10,407 bases of DNA from CAYUET01 sp964443875 (GTDB lineage Bacteria > Auribacterota > JAFGBW01): contig CAYUET010000060.1 in the NCBI GenBank assembly GCA_964443875.1, forward strand, positions 1 through 10,407. Direction: 5' to 3'. Positions within the stretch are counted from its first letter, which is position 1; every line of letters begins with the position of its first letter. Position numbers and translations under genes: made by a program. This document shows, piece by piece, positions 8,138-10,407 of the stretch. The notes under the pieces were generated by a model that searched no databases, was not told the DNA's origin, and worked only from the letters and a program-made list of their open reading frames with translations.

Positions 8138-8830
8138 TTATAAAAGTTCTCTGTAATTGATCGACAAACCAGGACCCATCGTAGAAGCAAGGGATAAATT
8201 TTTCACATAATCCCCTTTGACCGATGCGGGTTTGGCCTTGATAACGGCTTCAATCACAGCCTTGGCATTTTCAGATATCTTTTCAGCATCAAAAGACACC
8301 TTTCCAATCCCTAAGGCGACATTGCCGTGTTTGTCCGTGCGATATTCAATTTTACCCTTTTTGATTTCGTTAACTGCGGTCTTGACATCCGCGGTTACCG
8401 TACCGGCTTTCGGGCTCGGCATAAGACCTTTAGGTCCCAGCACCTTGCCCAGCTTTCCGACTTCACGCATAAGGTCAGGCGTAGAAATCAACACATCGAA
8501 ATCCACCCAGCCGTTTTTAACTTTATCAAAATATTCCTTGAATCCGGCATAATCTGCGCCGGCTTCCAAAGCCTCTTTTTCCTGGGCTTCATTCGCGAAC
8601 ACCAGGATCGTGACCTTTTTTCCTGTCCCGTTGGGGAGGGTTGTGATTCCGCGAAGCATCTGATCTGCTTTTTTAGGATCAATATTCAATGAAAAGACCA
8701 GTTCAACGGTCTCATCAAATTTAAGCTTTGGTAATTTTTTTAAAGCATCAACCGCTTCGTTTAAAGAATAGTCTTTTTCACGGCTGACAAGCTCTTCAAT
8801 TTTTTTCTGTCTTTTTGTTAGCTTAGGCAC
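8138..8830 (-). CDS. rplA: 50S ribosomal protein L1
   Basis: L1 forms the mobile L1 stalk beside the ribosomal E site and helps release deacylated tRNA; in many bacteria it also represses its own L11-L1 mRNA. I place the start at the GTG at 8828-8830, giving 230 residues beginning (V/M)PKLTKRQKKIEE, which matches the usual 229-234. An ATG 27 codons upstream exists, but it would add a non-homologous extension read from the rplK sequence in another frame. GAGGTGG sits just before the GTG, inside the rplK 3' end, and supports this start. The L1 signature appears as GKVLGPKGLMPSPKAGTVT (about 128-146), and the two-domain pattern is intact (FDETVELVFSLNIDPKKAD at 38-56, SVKGDYVKNLSLASTMGPG at about 203-221). 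The first 8 nt overlap the end of rplK, which implies translational coupling. The stop is TAA at 8138-8140. Confidence 0.96.
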   Translation of the reverse strand: MPKLTKRQKKIEELVSREKDYSLNEAVDALKKLPKLKFDETVELVFSLNIDPKKADQMLRGITTLPNGTGKKVTILVFANEAQEKEALEAGADYAGFKEYFDKVKNGWVDFDVLISTPDLMREVGKLGKVLGPKGLMPSPKAGTVTADVKTAVNEIKKGKIEYRTDKHGNVALGIGKVSFDAEKISENAKAVIEAVIKAKPASVKGDYVKNLSLASTMGPGLSINYRELL

Positions 8831-9251
8831 CTTCCACCTCGATTCCCATTGATCTTGCTGTTCCAGCAATAGTTCTGACAGCGGCCTTGGTTGATTTACA
8901 GGCCATGTCATTCCTTTTGATTTTGACTATTTCAAGAACCTGATCGCGCGTCACTTTCCCCACTTTTTCTTTATTGGGAGCTTTGGAAGCGGTTGCAAGT
9001 CCTGCTGCTCTTTTCAGTAAAACCGGAGCAGGCGGAGATTTTGTAATAAACGTAAATGAACGGTCCTGGTAAATGGTAATCACAACGGGGATCACCAGAC
9101 CGGACTGTCCCTGTGTCAGCGCGTTAAACGCCTTGCAGAATTCCATAATGTTCACACCATGCTGACCGAGAGCAGGGCCCACGGGAGGCGACGGATTTGC
9201 TGCGCCTGCAGGGATCTGTAATTTTACGTACGCTTTTAACTTTTTTGCCAT
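8823..9251 (-). CDS. rplK: 50S ribosomal protein L11
   Basis: L11 binds the GTPase-associated centre of 23S rRNA, is needed for RelA-type stringent signalling, and forms part of the thiostrepton site. The protein is 142 residues, the standard length. The N-terminal domain carries the proline-rich LQIPAGAANPSPPVGPALGQHGVNI block (about 12-36), where thiostrepton-resistance prolines map in other bacteria. The C-terminal RNA-binding domain ends with KSTKAAVRTIAGTARSMGIEVEG (about 119-141). The ATG is preceded by GAGGA with 9 nt spacing. It lies 59 nt after nusG. The final codons overlap the rplA start by 8 nt, so L11 and L1 output are probably coupled. Confidence 0.98.
   Translation of the reverse strand: MAKKLKAYVKLQIPAGAANPSPPVGPALGQHGVNIMEFCKAFNALTQGQSGLVIPVVITIYQDRSFTFITKSPPAPVLLKRAAGLATASKAPNKEKVGKVTRDQVLEIVKIKRNDMACKSTKAAVRTIAGTARSMGIEVEGA
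8831..8840 (-). promoter_or_regulatory. rplA ribosome binding site within rplK
   Basis: Minus-strand GAGGTGG (8840-8834) lies in the last rplK codons, with GAGG 6 nt before the GTG at 8830. It fixes the rplA start and explains the 8-nt gene overlap. Confidence 0.75.
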
Positions 9252-9310
9252 ATGCCTGATTCCTCAATATTGCGGTTGATTTGAAACAACCTCTTTATAA
9301 TTAATCCTAT

Positions 9311-9838
9311 TTATACTCTTTCGACTTGCCAATATTCCAATTCAACGGAAGTTGCCCTTCCGAAAATTAATACCATCACCTTCAATTTTCCCTTATCCGG
9401 ATTCACTTCATCCACGGTTCCATTGAAATTGACAAAAGGGCCGTCGGTGATTTTGACACTCTCCCCTTTTTCAAAATGAACCTTCGGTTTTACCTTTTCC
9501 TTTTTCCCTTCCATCTGCCCCATGATTCCCTCTATCTCATGATCCAAAAGAGGAATAGGCTGTGCATCTCCCCCGAAACGGATAACTCCGTTGGTCTGCG
9601 TTATGAAATAATAGGAATCATCATTCACTTCCATTTCAACAATGATGTATCCCGGAAAAAATTTTCTTTTACTGATTCTCTTTTTTCCGGCTTTGACCTC
9701 AGAAACATTCTCGGTAGGAATGATCACCTGCTTGATATAAGGTTCCATATGATCGAGAGGAATTCTTTTTTCGAGGTTTTCCTTTACCTTCTGTTCCCAA
9801 CCGGACATGACTTGTAGTACATACCAATTAAATGCCAT
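9311..9838 (-). CDS. nusG: transcription termination/antitermination factor NusG
   Basis: NusG binds the clamp of elongating RNA polymerase through its N-terminal domain and links it to the ribosome (S10) or Rho through its C-terminal KOW domain. The 175-residue product matches the minimal two-domain form without the insertion domain seen in some thermophiles. The NGN domain covers about 1-110, with WYVLQVMSGWEQKVKENL (5-22) and the conserved FFPGYIIVEM (60-69). The KOW domain covers about 120-175, with KGESVKITDGPFVNFNGTV (124-142) and the family ending VELEYWQVERV. The ATG at 9836-9838 gives the canonical N-terminus but has only a weak purine-rich Shine-Dalgarno (AGAAGAAAG). Translation may lean on coupling to secE, whose stop is 20 nt upstream. 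The order secE-nusG-rplK is the bacterial norm. Confidence 0.98.
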   Translation of the reverse strand: MAFNWYVLQVMSGWEQKVKENLEKRIPLDHMEPYIKQVIIPTENVSEVKAGKKRISKRKFFPGYIIVEMEVNDDSYYFITQTNGVIRFGGDAQPIPLLDHEIEGIMGQMEGKKEKVKPKVHFEKGESVKITDGPFVNFNGTVDEVNPDKGKLKVMVLIFGRATSVELEYWQVERV

Positions 9839-9858
9839 GACACATCTTTCTTCTTAAA

Positions 9859-10041
9859 CTAATTAAAAAATTTGTTTACGCCATAATAATAAATAACATC
9901 CAGCAAATAGACAAAAAGGGTCAGAACAAAAACGGAACCGATCACGACCCATGTCGCTCCGATGCGTTCATTTTTATCCGGCCACACGACCTTTTTAAGC
10001 TCACTACTGCATTCTTCAATAAACTGTTTTATTTTTTTCAT
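9859..10041 (-). CDS. secE: preprotein translocase subunit SecE
   Basis: SecE is the essential clamp subunit that braces SecY in the SecYEG protein-export channel of the inner membrane. The product is 60 residues, the short single-span form used by most bacteria. The amphipathic N-terminal helix lies at about 1-18 (KKIKQFIEECSSELKKV). The conserved hinge motif is KKVVWPDKNE (16-25). One transmembrane helix spans about 29-52 (ATWVVIGSVFVLTLFVYLLDVIYY), followed by a short polar tail ending KFFN. The ATG at 10039-10041 follows a purine-rich AAAGAGAGA ribosome site. The gene begins only 20 nt after the 3' end of tRNA-Trp, so its message must come from readthrough and processing of the tRNA transcript, or from a promoter inside the tRNA or rpmG. 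The stop is TAG. Confidence 0.97.
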   Translation of the reverse strand: MKKIKQFIEECSSELKKVVWPDKNERIGATWVVIGSVFVLTLFVYLLDVIYYYGVNKFFN

Positions 10042-10061
10042 ATTCTCTCTTTAAGAAAAAA

Positions 10062-10134
10062 CAGGTCTGGAGGGTTTCGAACCCCCAACCAATGGTTTTG
10101 GAGACCACTACTCTACCAATTGAGCTACAGACCT
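10062..10134 (-). tRNA. trnW: tRNA-Trp (anticodon CCA)
   Basis: The minus strand folds into a full 73-nt cloverleaf. The acceptor stem AGGTCTG/CAGACCT has seven Watson-Crick pairs. The D arm is GCTC/GAGT, and the anticodon arm is GTGGT-CTCCAAA-ACCAT with CCA at positions 34-36 (bases 10099-10101). A five-base variable loop TGGTT follows, then the T arm GGGGG-TTCGAAA-CCCTC. The discriminator base is G73, as expected for bacterial tRNA-Trp. The 3' CCA is not encoded: G73 is followed directly by six T residues, so CCA must be added by nucleotidyltransferase. The tRNA begins 4 nt after the rpmG stop and ends 20 nt before secE, so it is embedded in a polycistronic message and must be cut out by RNase P at its 5' end and by 3' nucleases. 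Confidence 0.98.
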
Positions 10135-10138
10135 ATAT

Positions 10139-10288
10139 TTATTTAATTTCTTTATGGTTTGTATGTGATCGGCAGAAAGGGCAATACTTACTTCTCTCCA
10201 ACCGGGTCGTTGTTACTTTCTTATTCTTCAGACTGATATAATTGCGGTTTTTGCATTTTGTGCATTCAAATGTTATTAATTCTCTCAT
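10139..10288 (-). CDS. rpmG: 50S ribosomal protein L33
   Basis: L33 is a small 50S protein near the ribosomal E site. My minus-strand translation from the ATG at 10286-10288 gives 49 residues: MRELITFECTKCKNRNYIS, then LKNKKVTTTRLERSKYCPF, then CRSHTNHKEIK, with TAA at 10139-10141. Length and the NYIS/KNKK/RLE.KYCP pattern are typical of the family. Four cysteines in two CxxC pairs (C9, C12, C36, C39) make it the zinc-binding form, not the cysteine-free paralogue that some bacteria induce on zinc starvation. GGAAG lies 9 nt before the ATG and directly follows the U-tract of the upstream terminator; a nearer AAGGA lies 2 nt away. The gene sits between tuf and tRNA-Trp, a common position, and ends 4 nt from the tRNA. 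Confidence 0.96.
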   Translation of the reverse strand: MRELITFECTKCKNRNYISLKNKKVTTTRLERSKYCPFCRSHTNHKEIK

Positions 10289-10302
10289 AATCCTTTTCTT
10301 CC

Positions 10303-10335
10303 AAAAAAAACCCGCGGATTACAAACATCCGCAGG
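10303..10335 (-). terminator. Rho-independent terminator after tuf
   Basis: Read on the minus strand, CCTGCGGAT (10335-10327) pairs with ATCCGCGGG (10319-10311) to form a 9-bp GC-rich stem with one G-U pair. The loop is seven nucleotides, and eight T residues (10310-10303) follow. This is a textbook intrinsic terminator placed 18 nt after the tuf stop. It should end most tuf transcripts. The rpmG start codon is only 14 nt beyond the T-tract. Confidence 0.92.
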
Positions 10336-10341
10336 TTTATA
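10336..10341 (-). promoter_or_regulatory. possible -10 box just ahead of the tuf terminator
   Basis: Minus-strand TATAAA (10341-10336), five of six matches to the sigma-70 -10 consensus, directly precedes the terminator stem. The best -35-like hexamer, TTGAAT (four of six), is only 14 nt upstream, shorter than the usual 16-18, so this is a weak candidate. A transcript initiated here would start near 10329, within the 5' arm of the hairpin. Confidence 0.25.
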
Positions 10342-10353
10342 GCGTTTTAATTA

Positions 10354-10407
10354 TTATTCAATGATCTCAGTTACTTTACCGGCCCCTACTGTTCTGCCGC
10401 CTTCACG
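10354..10407 (-). CDS. tuf: elongation factor Tu, C-terminal 17 codons only
   Basis: The minus strand enters the window in frame and reads REGGRTVGAGKVTEIIE, then TAA at 10354-10356. The GGRTVGAG(K)VTEI ending is the conserved last strand of EF-Tu domain 3. EF-Tu delivers aminoacyl-tRNA to the ribosomal A site as a GTP complex. The position immediately upstream of rpmG-trnW-secE matches the usual location of a tuf copy. Most of the gene lies outside the window, so nothing can be said about its promoter or whether it is the only tuf copy. Confidence 0.95.
   Translation of the reverse strand, partial: REGGRTVGAGKVTEIIE

Noticed and set aside
8831..8911. N-terminal extension of rplA to the upstream ATG at 8911
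   Set aside because: The extra 27 residues are rplK sequence read in another frame and do not resemble L1. The GTG at 8830 has a good ribosome site and gives the normal length.
9293..9319. Two TATAAA boxes around the nusG stop as a promoter for rplK
   Set aside because: Neither has a -35-like hexamer at 16-18 nt. TTGGCA lies only 11 nt before the first, and AT-rich spacers produce such boxes by chance.
1..10407. Mobile elements, CRISPR arrays, phage genes, defence or other accessory systems
   Set aside because: Every stretch is accounted for by conserved housekeeping genes and short spacers. No long direct or terminal inverted repeats, transposase motifs or unexplained genes were seen.

Overview
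This window is a core housekeeping locus. It carries the classic bacterial translation/transcription cluster, and every gene lies on the minus strand. In transcription order (right to left) it reads: the last 17 codons of tuf (EF-Tu), a strong intrinsic terminator, rpmG (L33), a tryptophan tRNA, secE, nusG, rplK (L11), rplA (L1), rplJ (L10), rplL (L7/L12), rpoB (RNA polymerase beta) and the first 1103 codons of rpoC (beta'), which runs off the left edge. Coding density is very high: gaps are between 4 and 65 nt, rplK and rplA overlap by 8 nt, and no gene-free stretch exceeds 300 nt.

Organism: a bacterium with moderate GC. The beta subunit is short (about 1245 residues) and, from memory, reads most like chlamydial and other PVC-superphylum proteins. 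It shares blocks such as the KEEVVYLG and GSWLEVTFD regions and a threonine in the MDQTNP stretch. RpoC has both zinc sites and a trigger-loop insertion of the SI3 type, as expected for PVC bacteria, proteobacteria and Bacteroidetes and not for Firmicutes or Actinobacteria. The order tuf-rpmG-trnW-secE-nusG-rplKAJL-rpoBC fits a PVC or Omnitrophota-like lineage. The phylum call is an inference and was not tested with a tree.

Layout: 1-3310 rpoC (partial); 3333-7070 rpoB; 7136-7543 rplL; 7583-8116 rplJ; 8138-8830 rplA; 8823-9251 rplK; 9311-9838 nusG; 9859-10041 secE; 10062-10134 tRNA-Trp; 10139-10288 rpmG; 10303-10335 terminator; 10354-10407 tuf end. Together the products supply a translation factor, a ribosomal protein and the Trp tRNA, the essential SecE translocon subunit, the elongation factor NusG, the L11/L1/L10/L12 proteins of the two mobile ribosome stalks, and the two catalytic RNA polymerase subunits.

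I see no mobile element, CRISPR array, phage gene or accessory system, and no sign of an undescribed system. The items worth a second look are regulatory: how rpmG-trnW-secE is transcribed when a terminator ends 14 nt before rpmG, a tRNA embedded in an mRNA and followed by a U-run, a Shine-Dalgarno sequence in a hairpin loop ahead of rplL, and the rpoB start (TTG or ATG).
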